A stretch of 64,000 bases of DNA from Hsuehochloa calcarea (GCA_036346395.1 CM070609.1:46138777-46202776); one strand, 5' to 3'; shown: positions 24,707-36,953, numbered from the stretch's first letter. The notes: generated from the letters alone by a model not told the origin. Program-made: numbers and translations.

Positions 24707-25423
24707 CTAGACATAGTGTCGTAAAAGTTGAAACAAGAGCATTAGAGGAACCACCAAAGATAATATCATCCACATAAATTTGAGCAAGCGGAAGTCATTG
24801 TCACGTCTAAGAATGAATAGAGTTTTATCCACTTTACCCATCTCAAAATTATTTTTAAGCAAGAAGGTCTTAAGTCTATCATACCGGGCTCTAGGGGCTT
24901 GTTTAAGACCATACAATGCTTTAGATAGCTTGAAAACACGATTTGGATATTTAGGATCCTCAAAACCAGGGGGTTGCTTAACATACACTTCCTCATCTAT
25001 GAAACCATTTAAAAAGGCACTTTTAACATCCATCTGAAATAATTTAAAACCTTTTGATGCAAAGCAAATGCAAGCGAGAATCGAATGGCTTCTAGTCTAG
25101 CAAGGAGCAAATGTCTCATCAAAATCTAACCCCTCAACTTGGTGAAACCACGAGCTACCAATCGGCCTTATTTCTAACCACAGAACCATCCTCACCTTGT
25201 TTATTCTTAAACACCCAACGGTTCCTATAACATTATGACCACTAGGAGGTTCTACTAGGTTCCAAACTTTGTTTCTTTCAAAATTCTCTAACTCCTCATG
25301 CATGGCATTTACCCAGCTAGAATCAGATAAAGCATGTGATATATCGCGGGGTTCAAAAGAAGCAACAAAAGCCGAATGAGAGTAGAGATTTGGATCATTA
25401 TACGAGGCGAGTGACTCGCTCAT
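24707..25423 (-). pseudogene. Element E reverse transcriptase (copia type)
   Basis: The minus-strand frame starting at 25423 carries the copia RT opening (WVNAMHEELENFERNKVWNL) and the GLDFDETFAP block. A second frame from 25033 gives MDVKSAFLNGFIDEEVYVKQ and ALYGLKQAPRARYDRL. The catalytic YVDD is encoded at 24765-24776, followed by IIFGG. At least two frameshifts separate these blocks (near 25250 and 24790). The sequence just upstream (25673-25424) is the integrase-RT linker. Confidence 0.88.
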
Positions 25424-25816
25424 GTAGATTACCTATTATCATTAGGAGGATCTTTGTCTCTGAATGCGAAGTGGGCGCCGGGTGAGATGTCGTTTCTTCG
25501 ACCTCCGCAGTCTGCGATGATGATGATGCGGCGAGAGCCTCAGCGAAGGTGAAGTAGGCGTAGCGTGTTCTTGTATCAATATGGGCGCTTGGCAGCAGCA
25601 GATGAGGAATGACATTAGCCGTCCTCATCTTCCTCCACAAAAATACTCTCACCAGTAAATCATCTCGTAGCAATTGATCTAGCTCGGGGCTAGTCTCATC
25701 AAAAGTGACATTACAAGTCTCTGAATAATGTTAGTCTCAGATTAAAAACTCGAAAACCCTCGAATGAGCGGGATAACCCAAAAATACCCCATCAAAAGTT
25801 CTTGATTCAAATTTAT

Positions 25817-26960
25817 CTAAATTGCTGTCTTAAGAATAAAACATTTTGATCCAAAAACTCGAAAATCGAAAGCAGAGGGTTTTCTACCAAAGCGAAGCTC
25901 ATAAGGAGTCTTGCCTAAAGAAGGTCTCAAAAGACACGATTGGCAATATGGCAAGCGATAGCAATAGCTTCGCCCAAAATCTCCTAGGTGTGCTATACTC
26001 ATCTAGCATCGTCCTAGCCATTTCGACCAAGGTCCTATTCTTCCTTTCCACCACGCCATTTTGTTGAGGGCGTGTGGAGAGGAGAAGCGATGCTCAATAC
26101 CACGCTCGGCACAAAAGAAGCAAAGAAGCATTTTTGAACTCCGTGCCATTATCACTGCGAATCGCTCTCAAAGCACCAGAAGCTCGAAGCCAAGCGAAGA
26201 ACAAGATCATGAAAATAACCAAAAGCTTCATCCTTTGAAGTAAGAAAGAACACCCAAGTATATCTTGAAAGATCATCGACTATGACTAGAATATACCATT
26301 TTCCACCAATGGCCGACGGACTCTAGCGGGACCAACGGTATCCATATGAAGCAAATCTGCCCCGTCGAGTCATAACCATAGTCACGAAGAAGGGTGTGAG
26401 GCGACAACTTGTTTGCCATGCCTACAAAGCGCACATCTGACATCTTTGTGACTTTGAGCTTAGGCAAACCTCTCATGAGATCAAGGTTGCTAACTCGCGT
26501 CAAATGATCAAAACCAATGTGCCCCAAAGCGTCGATGCCAAAGCCAAAAATCGAGAAGAAGATGTAAGCAAACATTTAAGAGATCCAAGAAGAGATTACG
26601 AAAAGTCGGCTCAAAAATTCTACCAACTCTAGAGATTCCAAACACAAGCTCACCGGTAGAATCAAGCACCACGACAAGCATTTTTCTTAAAAGCAGTCTC
26701 ATACCCATCATCAAGAAGTCGAGAAAAGAAAGGAGATTATACCTAAGCTTGTCCACAAGAGCGACATCCTTTAGAATGAATTTGTTGTTTACCCTAATTG
26801 ATCCTGTTCCTTCAATTCGCCTTGTGTATCATCTCCAAAGGTGATGAAGTCATCACTGTTGCTCGCGTGAAAGAGGTGAACCATTTTGAGTTCCGGTCAT
26901 GTGGCGTGAACATCCGAGTCAACGAACCACGTGTTCTTCCCCTTTCGCGGTAATCCTAAA
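25817..26960 (-). pseudogene. Element E integrase and end of protease
   Basis: The pre-integrase zinc module is seen as WLWHRRFGAHWF and GFDHLTRVSNLDLMRGLPKL (about 26560-26450). The catalytic core retains IRSDNGTEFKN (26172-26140), with the Asp of the DDE triad, and GKTPYELRFGRKPSAFDFRVF near 25910. Several conserved Cys/His positions and the reading frame are lost between blocks. The protease segment (about 26950-26800) is too degraded to show an active-site motif with confidence. Confidence 0.78.
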
Positions 26961-27013
26961 ATCAAGGAGCAAAAGAGCGATGTGTCTCAATATCGGGATT
27001 AGATAAACAAGAT

Positions 27014-29329
27014 TTAGGAATCGATCTTGAGACACACGTCGCAAGGAGTATACAAACCGTAAGTACTATCCTTGATTTCATTTAACATTTGGTTATGAGC
27101 AATGTTCAAATTAAAATGAGACTTGAAGCATCCATGGGCGGTCGACCGGCTTTGTCTTTGTGATCGGACCGGTGACCAAAACAGTCGGACCGGTGAGCAC
27201 CAATGATCGGACCGCCCGATCTGATACACATTAGAATTAGGATGTCTAGAAACATAATGATTTGCATGAGATAAAAATCCTAATCCGTGTTTATTCTTTT
27301 CGGTGTTACCATGTCTCATAGAAGCTCTAGGTTGCATGAATGAAATTCTATCAAAATTTTTCCTATCATTTTTCAACCTACGCCAACAAATATTCAATCA
27401 AATGTCCACCTTTTTGCAATAAGTGCAATGGTACTTGGTACCACTAGAAGAAGCACCATTTGAATTAATACAAGGTTGGGCAAAACTGCAGATTTAAAAG
27501 ATGTTTTTGCAGGTTGGGTTTTGAATTCAATTAAACCTTTTCCAAGACTTGAATGACTTTTGGGTTTGAATTGTCTTGAAAAGAATTGAATCCTAAACCT
27601 TGCTTCTTATAAGGAGTTTTAGACTTGTCAAGAATCATGTTTAATTGTTTCTTACCTTTAGAAAATTTCTCTAATGTATCATGAAGGTAAGCATTTTCTT
27701 TTCTCAAGTTGACACAAGAATCACAAGTTTTATCCATAGATTTTTCCTTATACAAAGCAATTTCAAGCTTAAGAGTGGAACATGAAGCACAAGTAGTATT
27801 TTCAATATTGTCCTTAAGCTTAGCATATTTGACTCTAGCGACTTCTAAGATATCTTTGATTTCACGTTCTTTTCTAAGCATGAAGTGCAAGGGCTAGAAT
27901 CAAAAACATCAAAAGCAATCAATTTACTAGATTCTAAACATTTTTCACAAGGAGCACTTTTAATTTCATTTAGTTCAGATTTAGCATTCTCAAGTTGTTG
28001 TACACAAATATTATGAGCAGATTGTAACTTGGTAATTTGAATGCATAGCATGACAAGATAAACATTCATCAGTTCAAGAGTCTTAGCATTTTAAGCTCTA
28101 CTTTGGTTTGCTAATTTTTGACTCTAATTTCTTATTTTTGTCATAACAAATTCAAGCGCTTCATCTTGACTAAGCAATTGCTCAACTATAGAATCATATT
28201 TAGCGAAAGCTCATCATAAGAAAAAGATACCTCATTATCATCAATGTCGTCCGTGTCGACCATGAAGCACATGCGGTGAAATCTTTGGCCTTCCTTTCTT
28301 TTTACCTTGAGGATTTCCTCCTCCTTGTCCTCCTCACTCCCGGTATCCACATCGCTCAAGGATTGATCCTCAAAGCGGCAAGGACCCGGTGGCGACCTTC
28401 ACAAGCTTATTTGCCTCATACCTTGATTTGTTGAAAGGAGGCTTCTTCCAAGTCGGCTTTCCTTCCTTATGATTGCTCTTACCTTTGACTTGGGGCAATT
28501 TGCGGATATGATTGAGCTCACCACATTCATAGCATGTTACGGACCACCTCTCTTTTGTTTCTCACATTATTGTAGGCCCGTGTGAATTTCTTAGCTAGAA
28601 GAGCTAACTCTGTTTGAGAATACTTTCAAGCTCCTCTTCATGAATAGCAGATAAACAAGCAAATGAAAATCCGAAGAAGATTCACAAGAGTCATCAAAAG
28701 CCTTTTGAGAGGATCGCTACCAAAGCTAAATTATCTTTCTTAGGATGATCAACTCTTTTAATTTCATGAGTCTTGAGTTTACTATAAAGCAATTCTAAAG
28801 TAAGACTTGAAAGATCAACATTTTCTTCTATAGCAAGAGCTTTCATCTCCCACTCCTTGGTGTTGATTGCGGCCAAGAGATGGGTGGCATTTTCAGATTG
28901 AGAATATTCAATATCAACGACTTTCATTTGATTAATTACTTTATTAAATCGACTGAAAATGTCATCGATGCTCTCTCGGGACGCATCTCGAATTTATTGT
29001 ACTCACGCTTGTAAGCAGTTTGGCGCACCTTTTGATTTGGGACGAACCCTCATGATATGTTTCGAGAGTGTTCCAAATTTCATGTGATTGAAAGATTGCA
29101 AATTCTATCATATTCTTGTCTACCAAGTGCACCATATAAAAGATTCTTAGCCTTATTGTTGTTAGCCAAAAGAATTGCGAAGCGTGTGTAGCAATTTGGG
29201 AATAACCAATGGCTCTAACAACATCCCAAATAGCTTGTCCTCGCTCTCAAGAAAGGCGCGCATACGATTCTTCCAATAGGCATAGTCGTGCCCATCGAAG
29301 ATATGCGGTTTAGTAGAAAACTTATCCAT
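27014..29329 (-). pseudogene. Element E gag, long type, broken
   Basis: Gag most likely starts at ATG 29327-29329 (MDKFSTKPHIFDGHDYAYWK), a motif typical of copia gag N-termini. A further segment (28927-28694, VVDIEYSQSENATHLLAAIN) has the expected core composition. Near 28540-28500 a CCHC knuckle reads CYECGELNHIRK, then loses its last Cys through a short indel. Coiled-coil-like stretches with paired CxxC motifs follow (28069-27845 and 27890-27531). The segment 27397-27014 contains RSDHW/SPVR repeats made by the CGGTCGGACCG motif. Frameshifts separate all these parts. Confidence 0.78.
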
Positions 29330-29374
29330 CGCCAAAGTTCGGTGACCGGTTAAGATCAAGATTGAACTAACAGG

Positions 29375-29385
29375 GCTCGATACCA
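29375..29385 (-). other. Element E primer binding site
   Basis: Plus-strand GCTCGATACCA reads TGGTATCGAGC on the coding strand, two bases from the 5' LTR. It is the initiator-tRNA-Met site with one base lost at CAG, exactly as in C and D. Confidence 0.8.
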
Positions 29386-29387
29386 CT

Positions 29388-31196
29388 TGTTGGACCGTAA
29401 AAGGCGACTAGAGGGGGTGAATAGAGCACGCTCACTTTTTCACAAATTATGAACTCAATACAATTTCACTCCGGTAGCTATTAGAAAGCTATGAAGATCA
29501 ATATACCGACAAATGGAAGACTAGTATTGAATCCAATAAAACCCTAAGCAATGCGACAATAATCAAGCAAAATTAAAGCAATACAAATCTGGCGCGGTCG
29601 CCTCTGTAGTGAACCTGGTCGGACCGATTTCGGGCGGTCGGGACATTGTTATCTGGCGGTCGAACCGCTCAAAAAAATCGGACCCGGTGGTGGTGACGGC
29701 GTCGGACCGGACGATCGTAATCGATCTGAAACAGATAAAATCGGCCCGATGGCGAAGTTGCAATTAGGTCTAACTTTTGATTCTCAACTCCAAACTTCAC
29801 GAAACTTTGCACACACCTTCTCTATGCTATTGAGGACCTATTCCAATCGAATATTATGATAATTCTTGGAGCGATCTTGAGCAATTGCCAATTGATTAAC
29901 GAAGGTCTAAAACCGGGCAAGAACGAAAACTTGATCCTAAAGCTTGTTCGTGAGAGATTGATGATCAAGATGATGCTAGATAGATTCACACATATCACAG
30001 CAAGCTAATTCACGTGAAAGAATCAATCACAAACTCGCGGATCAAAGAAAGCCCTAAAAACACGAAATTGAAAGCAAGAACGAAAAGAGACTTATCTCAA
30101 GCAAACCTTGCATAGATTGATTTCGTGATTGTTGCTGGATTACATCCACACCATCATGGATCAGTGGACAATCAAGGATCACGAAATTCACCACAAACCA
30201 TCAAGAGCCCTAGCCTCCACCTCAACTCCCCTAAAGACAATTAGGGTTTTGAAACATAAAAGGCGAGCGAGAGAGAGGTGCAGCCACCATCTCCTCCTAT
30301 TTATAGTGGAGGCCTAAAACTCTTAGGGTTTGACTTAATTGGGCTCCCGTTAAGGCCCACTAACAAACGGGTCACACACGCACGCTTCGCAAAGCGCCGT
30401 CTTTAACCTTTTGACCTAAACCGCTTCACCATGCATCATGGATTCGCCAATAGGTCACAATTGTCCATCTTGTGTCACGCTTGAGTCGTTGACCTCACCC
30501 GGCATCGTCGATCGTTCTGGACCTCAACTCTTCAAGTCTAGTCCCGATTCTCCTCGCCGTTGACCGTCGTTGACCACCAAGCTACCTGCACAACCACAGA
30601 CAAGAAAACACGAATTCGGGAACAAGTTCTTCACAACTTGACCCATGTTAGTCAAAACATGCATCATGCAAATCATATGCCATGAAACCAATGACTTTGA
30701 CCTAACAAAACAACATCGCCACGAAGTTGGCCGACGTTCAAGTAGAAACCGGTCTGACCGCTCCAGGTGAGCCGGTCGGACCGCCCCATGGCCGGTCGGA
30801 CCGCTCCCTGTGAGCCGGTCGGACCGCCCCTTGGGACTTAGCCGAAATTCAACCTCCCAAATTCCGAAACCTTCTGGAAACTTTAAACCAATAGAACTTT
30901 TCACTGGAGGCTCCAAAAATCATGAGACCAAGTGCATTGGGATCCCCTTACTTGTCTACAACACCTATTTTTGGCCCAGCTCGATTTGAACACTTTTGGT
31001 CATCGCGGTCCGATCGCCCCCGGATGGCGGTCCGACCGATATGGGACCGGTCGGACCGCTGCAAGGACGGTCGGACCGCCCGAGAGCGATAAGCTCAGTA
31101 ACTTTGTCGAAAACGCGTGAAACGACAAACCGTAAACGCCATTGCCAATTGTCACATCATCCTAAGATCTGGAGCATATCCCCATGAAATCCACGA
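29388..31196 (-). repeat. Element E 5' LTR (1809 bp)
   Basis: It matches 20242-22020. Its end reads CCACGA where the other copy reads CCACA. The functional promoter would be the minus-strand TATA-like box at 30296-30306. Copy differences concentrate in the CGGTCGGACCG clusters and at CAG/CTG sites, while AT-rich parts are nearly identical. Confidence 0.92.
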
Positions 31197-31931
31197 GATG
31201 TTTATGATGGAGTTTGCATTTTCATACATAAGCATCTTTGCATATGAGCGGTGATCATGAATGATCACAACTCCACGGATGGAGGAGGTCCCGATACTTA
31301 TGGAGGAAGCGGGCTTGAGAGTGAATGTTGTCGCGAGCATTCACTCATGCTATACTGGTATCTGTGAAAGAAGTGCATGTGGACATGTAGAATAGAGTTG
31401 CATTCATAAATGAGATTAATGGTGAGAATATTAATGAAAGTGCTCGTGATGATAATGAAGTTATTGATTCTTTGTTGATTTATTATTATCGTTGTATATC
31501 GATGTGTTTCTTGAGTCGTGGACTCACCTTGCTCTATTGTTGTCTTTAGGTGATCTTCGAGGATCGTGGCGAGAGCGAGTAGAGCACATGGACCACTTAT
31601 GATCATTTACTATCATAATCTTTTCATTCACAATTGGATTACTCTTGGACATGTTAGTTATTGAATAATGTTTAGGACAATGTTTGGACTAGACTATTTG
31701 CTTTATTAATTTGGATTCATTGGTTGATGCTATTTTGGATTATTTACCTGGTTATAATTCACATTGCTTATTTATTGTCGTTTGATCCATAATTATGCAT
31801 TGCTCTATTGTAGTCCATTGAGTTGATTATCATTGTTGTCTTCTTTGTAATTATATAGTGTGTCGATATTTGTTAGTGTAAAGGGTAGTGTGGTGGCATT
31901 CTAGGCTCGGTGTTGAAATTTGGGTGTTACT
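31197..31931 (+). repeat. Element D 5' LTR, right piece
   Basis: It resumes with GATGTTTATGATGGAG after E and matches 38558-39302. It ends near GGGTGTTAC before the primer site. The two pieces total about 2315 bases (duplicated GATGT counted once) against 2336 for the 3' LTR. Confidence 0.92.
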
Positions 31932-31935
31932 GAGT

Positions 31936-31947
31936 TGGTATCGAGGC
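31936..31947 (+). other. Element D primer binding site
   Basis: TGGTATCGAGGC resembles the initiator-tRNA-Met site with the A of CAG missing, followed by CGGGCTTTAGGTCCGTGGTG shared with C. Confidence 0.8.
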
Positions 31948-32193
31948 GGGCTTTAGGTCCGTGGTGAATAGATTAACAACATAGGCAAACTAAAATTGTT
32001 AAAATTTGTTTTAGTTTAGTAAATCAACTAAAATTTGCTAATGGTTAACTAACCTAAAATTTGACACACTAGTGCACGAGAGGTTAGAGAGAGTATGCGA
32101 TTATAGTTTTTACGCTTGTTATGTTGTTTATTGATGGATGAGTTTATTTTGATCTTTGAACTCATTGTGTATTGTTGATTGTGGTTGATAGCT

Positions 32194-33360
32194 ATGCCGA
32201 GGGGTAGAGGGCGTGGTCGTGGTGGCGCATGATGCGTGGAGGTCGTGGTCGGCGAGGTTCCGTGGAGCCACCTCTGTGAGTTGATTGAGTCGATGAGTTG
32301 GGGGTTCTTTGTTGACCCGCCTCGGTTGGGGCCCAAGATGAGACCCCGCTTTCTTTGAGAGAGTTGGTGGGAGAGATCCGTGCTCTTCGTCAACAGTGCA
32401 GCCGCACATTCTTTGCGGCATCTGTTGTTGCTCTGTCGCACATCCACCGGTTCTGGCGCGGATGTCACTTGAGTGGATGGGGTTGAGGTTGGATCCGTTT
32501 GTGGCCTGGGCACCGGTCCGAGCAATGGACCTGGTTGCGCTACATGGAGAGCGGTTTGGAGCTTTAGAGATGTCTTCACTTGGAGGGTCCGTTTGTAGCC
32601 TTTCATTTGAAAGGGCAGCGGATATTTGGTGGAGGGCGTGTTGTCCTCGAGGACCGCCACTCAAGGGCGATCACTTGGGAGGACTTTGTTGATCGGTTCA
32701 AGGGAAGTTCTACCCTACTCATTTGTTGAGAAGATGGAGGTTGCCTTGACGACCTTTGCTCAGGGGAAGAGGTCTATTGCTGAGTATGAGGCTGAGTTCA
32801 ACAACTTGGTTCGCTTTGTCCCTTCAGTAGCGAACGATGATCTTCAGAAAGCCAAGAGGTTCGTCGGGGTCTCAATGCGAGTCCGACATGTGTTGGGAGC
32901 TACTCCACTCCGTGACTACACTCTGTTGTGGAGCAAGCTAGGGGCATGGAGTTGGAGATCGACTCACAAAGGCGCAAGCCTCACGGTGGATCGTTGCTTC
33001 GGTGGTGACCGGAAGAGGAGCTCTAGTGAGGAAGTGGGTCATTCGTGACACGCTTTCAAGAAATTCAAGGAGGACCGCAGCCTTTTCAGTCTAGCGATCG
33101 AGGCCGTTCTCTTCTTGGCGCCTCGTCCTTTTGCAGGTACTCCAGCTCTTCGTCCCGCCCAGGCGGGGCATGCTTTGCTTTAAGTGCGGTGATGGACACT
33201 GGCTGCGCCGAGTGCACTTGACGGAGATTGCCGTCGGTGTGGCCGACCGGGTCACAAGGAGCGTGTGTCGCCGTAACCCGCTAAGCGTGATCAAGTGGGA
33301 GCTGTGCCATCTTCTTCTTGATGGGTCCGCCGAGGATCTTTCCAGATGATGATCGCTCCT
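32194..33360 (+). pseudogene. Element D gag, broken
   Basis: The likely start ATG at 32194 opens an Arg/Gly-rich N-terminus (MPRGRGRGRGG) that frameshifts within about 40 bases. The core is readable from about 32600 to 32950: a W-rich block, then VALTTFAQGKRSIAEYEAEF (here MEVALTT...) and FNNLVRFVPSVANDDLQKAK. A damaged CCHC knuckle appears at about 33172-33213 (CFKCGDGHWLRRVH), with one residue short and the last Cys replaced. This would be the particle-forming and RNA-binding protein of D. Confidence 0.78.
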
Positions 33361-33579
33361 CGGCGATGCCGTTTCCTTGACTTGGGCGCCCGGAGGTACT
33401 ATCGGCACCGCCACCTTCGGCACCGCTTCAGTTGCACGACCGCCTTACTCGCACCGCCACGCCAGATTGTCGGGGCTCGCCGCCCGCCGTCGTCTTCTTT
33501 TCGCCATGGCGCCACTCGAGTATACGCCATGCCTCATCGCAGAGTCCGCGGGTCGCCCCGACGTGGTGACAGTACTTTG

Positions 33580-33860
33580 CTTGTGGATTCGCTTGATGCT
33601 TTAGTCCTTTTGATTCGGGGCTACCTTTTCGTTTGTGTCGTGGCGTTTGCTAGGAGAGCGAACTTGAGTATCACGATGGATTTCTCGATCGGTGTTGGTT
33701 AGTTCTCCGGGGTATTATTGCTAGTTCTCTTCGTTTGTCCCGGTGTTCTATTATTATTGATGGAGAAGTTCACGCGAATTTGATAGTTATTCAAATGGAG
33801 CCGTTCGATGTTATCTTGGGTATGGATTGGTTGCACTCTTATCGAGCCGTGATATCTGTT
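33580..33860 (+). pseudogene. Element D aspartic protease
   Basis: The active-site Asp-Ser-Gly is encoded at 33612-33620 (PFDSG), with the following Ala/Thr-His block altered by indels. The second block, FDVILGMDWLHSYRAVI, is intact in another frame at about 33805-33855. The spacing between the two is normal for gypsy proteases. Confidence 0.78.
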
Positions 33861-34069
33861 TCACGAGAACGATCTGCATGCGCACCTCGCCTGGGAGACT
33901 TTGACTTCAGGAGTGCGCCCGCGCTCTCTTCGAGATTGGTGGGTGTCGGCCGGGTCGTGCGAAAATCGGGCTTCTTTTAGCTCTTCTTTGAGAAACCGAG
34001 CGTGGCTTCGCAGATTGAGGAGATTCCGTGGTTAGTGATTATCGGATGTGTTCCCGGTGATCTTAGGGT

Positions 34070-35366
34070 TTGCCACCTGCGCGAGACGTGGAGTTTCGCA
34101 TTGATCTTGTTCCGGGTACTCGTCCCATCTCGATGTCTCCCTATCGTTTAGCACGTCCTTTTCAGGACGAGTTGAAGAAGCAATTGGACGATTTGTTGGC
34201 TAAAGGTTTGATCAGGCGTAGTGTATCGCCATGGGGGCTCTGCTCATTCACGAGAGAAGAAGGATGGGAGTTGGCGCATGTGTATTGATTACCGCGCGCT
34301 TAATGCAGTCACAATCAAGAACAAATATCCATTGCCCCGCATTGAGGATTTGTTTGATCGGTTGAATGGAGCTCAAGTATTCTCCAAGATTGATCTCCAG
34401 TCAGGGTATAATCAAATCCGTGTGCGTGAGCAGGATGTTGAGAAGACTGCTTTCTCCACCAGGTATGGGCATTACGAGTATAAAGTTATGTCTTTTGGAT
34501 TGACTAATGCACCTGCCATTTTTATGGAGACCATGAACAACATGTTGCACGAGTATCTAGATGACTTCGTGGTGGTGTTCATTGATGACATTCTTATCTA
34601 TTCCAAGACCAATGAGGATCATGAGCGTCATTTGAGGCTGGTTTTAAATACCTTGAGAGAGCACAAGTTCTATGCTAAGTTGAAGAAGTGTGAGTTCTGG
34701 ATTTCAGAAGTGGGCTTTCTGGGTCATGTGATAAACCCTCAGGGCATTGCTGTTGATCCTAGTAAGGTATCCACAGTGGTGGATTGGAAGAGGCCGACTA
34801 GCGTGAAGGAGGTGAGGAGTTTTCTGGGTTTGGCTGGTTATTATCGGCGTTTTGTGCAGGATTTCTCTATCATTGCCAAGCCGATGTCTCAGCTTACTCA
34901 GAAAGGTGTGAGATTCGGTGGACCGATGAGTGTGCGCATTTACGCATTTTGAAGGACAAGTTGGTGACCTCTCCTATTCTCACTCTTCCCGAGCCAGGAA
35001 AGCGGTTCACAGTCTTTTCAGATGCGTCTCGAGTGGGTCTTGGCTGTGTTCTCATGCAAGACGGTAAGGTGATTGCTTATGCGTCGAGACAGTTAAAGAA
35101 GCATGAGCAGAATTATCCCACTCATGATTTGGAGTTGGTGCGGTTGTTTTGCTCTCAAGATTTGGAGGCATTATCTATCTGGCGAGCCTTGTGACATTTT
35201 CGCATCACAAGAGTCTCAAGTATATCTTCACTCGAAGGATCTGAATTTGAGGCAAAGGAGGTGGTTGGAGTTGATCAAGGACTATGATCTTACTATTCAA
35301 GATCATCCGTGCAAGGCCAATGTTGTTATGATGCTCTTAGTCGCAAGGCGACTCCTGCTACTCTAG
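34070..35366 (+). pseudogene. Element D reverse transcriptase and RNase H
   Basis: RT starts with PGTRPISMSPYRLARP and KGLIRRSVSPWG (34070-34240). After one frameshift it continues in a long open stretch (34221-34952) with CIDYRALNAVTIKNKYPLPR, FSKIDLQSGYNQIRV and the catalytic FIDDILIYSK (about 34578-34607), then SFLGLAGYYRRFVQDFS. This RT is the best-preserved pol domain in the window. RNase H follows (34949-35366): FSDASRVGLGCVLMQDGKV and YPTHDLEL, then frameshifts near 35140 and 35205, ending in DLNLRQRRWLELIKDYDL. Confidence 0.9.
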
Positions 35367-36407
35367 ATTGCCTCATTGCTGATTTTGATCGCATGGGTAT
35401 ATCCTATTGTTATGCGGGCACATCACATGTTGAGACACAGTTGATTCTTGAGTCACCATTCCGCATCTGCAAAGTGGAAGCACAACAGAGTGACCGGTTA
35501 TTACAGGAGGTTAGGAAGCGTCTGGATGAGGGCAAAGAGAGTGATTTTAGCATGGATGATTCTGGTACTTTGAGGTTTAAAGGCCGTCTTTGTGTGCCAC
35601 AAAAGGCGGAGGTCAAAGATGATATCTTGAGGGAGGCACATCGCACTGCATAATCGCTCATCCTGGTGAGACTAAGATGTATCGAGATTTGAAACAGAAT
35701 TTTTGGTGGAAAAGAATGAAGGTGGACATTGCTAACTATGTGGCTTCTTGCGGTGTTTGTCAGCAAGTGAAAGCTGAGCACAAGCGCCCCGCAGGTTGTT
35801 GCGCCTTTGGAGGTACCCAGTGGCCTTGGGATGATATCTCTATGGACTTTGTGGTGGCGTTACCTCGTTCTCACGCGAGGAAGGATGCAGATTTGGGTAG
35901 TGGTGGATCGATTCAAGAAGTGCGCAAGACTTCATTCCTATTCGCACGACAAATTCAATGAGTGATCTAGCTCCTATTTATGTGCGTGAAATAGTAAGGC
36001 GCATGGTGTGCCAAAGACCATCATTTCGCGAGGATGCGAAGTTTGTCTCCAAGTTCGGGAGAGTCCGCAGAGTGCTTTGGGCACACAGCTCCGCCTTAGT
36101 ACAGCGTTTCACCCACAGACAGATGGGCAGTCAGAGCGTACTATTCAGACTTTGGAGGACATGTTGCGATCTTGTGTTCTATCTTGGAAGGGTAGTTGGG
36201 AGGACCAGTTGCCACTTGCGAGTTTGCTTATAATAATAGTTACCATTCCAAGATTAGAGTTGCGCCATTTGAGGTTCTCTATGGGCGAAGTGCGATCGCC
36301 ACTGTGTTGGGATGCGATTGGAGAGAAGGCAATTTTGGGTCCGGACCGATTCAAGACCGTTGAGCGTGTGGCCATGGTGAGGCGTAATTTGTTGGCGGCT
36401 CGAGTAG
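35367..36407 (+). pseudogene. Element D integrase, frameshifted
   Basis: The zinc-domain region runs from about 35590 (VPQKAEVKDDILREAH) to CGVCQQVKAEHKRPAG (35749-35796), holding the two Cys ligands. The catalytic core begins with WDDISMDFVVALPRS (35826-35870), which includes the first Asp. Later core blocks are scattered across frames (FHPQTDGQSERTIQTLEDML at about 36105-36165). The region encodes no continuous integrase as written. Confidence 0.82.
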
Positions 36408-36893
36408 ATGAAAAGTTATGCTGATTTGAGGAGGCGTGACTTGGAGTTTGCGGTGGGTGACCAGGTGCTCTTGAGAGTGTCTCCCACTAAGGGCATTGTC
36501 CGATTGGTACCAAAGGAAAGCTTAGCCCGAGGTACGCTGGACCGCTTCGATTATTGCAAGAATTGGAAAGTTAGCTACCGCTGGACTCGCTCGAGTCCAT
36601 GCGTGGAGTTCACAATGTGTTTCACGCCTCGATCTTTGAGAAAGTTTTTGAGAGACCCAGAGCATAAGATTTCATTAGAGCCGCTGACTATTGAGCAAGA
36701 CCTCACAGTTGAGTCGCGTCCGGCGCGCATTCTGGAGAGGTCGGAGCGAGTGCTGAGGCACAAGACGTTGGTATACGTCAAGGTGCTGTGGACGCATCAG
36801 TCCGAGAGGGAAGCGACTTGGGAGTTGGAGTCTCGCATGCGCGAGCAATTTCCGGAGTTGTTCACATCAGGTACGTGTTATTTTGTTGTTTAA
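36408..36893 (+). pseudogene. Element D integrase C-terminus with chromodomain
   Basis: A 161-codon stretch. After YADLRRRDLEFAVGDQVLLR and an SPTKG block, the GPY/F module is scrambled (about residues 42-72). It recovers as CFTPRSLRKFLRDPEHKI, TIEQDLTVESRPARILERSE and a chromodomain of about 45 residues (VKVLWTHQSEREATWELES, EQFPELF). The stop at 36891-36893 lies 60 bases before the purine tract. The damage coincides with CTG/CAG-rich sequence. Confidence 0.85.
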
Positions 36894-36953
36894 TTTCAGC
36901 TGTGCAGTTTATTTGAGTAGCTCGGCGAGTAGAATTCGGGGTCGAATTCCGTT

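Larger units (their letters stand above)
20242..31196 (-). mobile_element. Element E: Ty1/copia retrotransposon, SIRE-like, minus strand
   Basis: LTRs at 20242-22020 and 29388-31196 flank a minus-strand coding region in the order gag, protease, integrase, RT, RNase H, which is the copia order. GATGT occurs at 20237-20241 and 31197-31201, a 5-bp target duplication in the 5' LTR of D; the intact site in the 3' LTR of D reads GATATGATGTTTATGATGG near 38556. The long gag with coiled-coil segments, LTRs of about 1.8 kb and a 1.9-kb tail after pol suggest the SIRE/Maximus lineage (inference). Coding is broken throughout. Confidence 0.92.

Noticed and set aside
24443..25037. Plus-strand frames at 24443-24631 and 24780-25037
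   Set aside because: They are antisense to copia RT and RNase H of element E.
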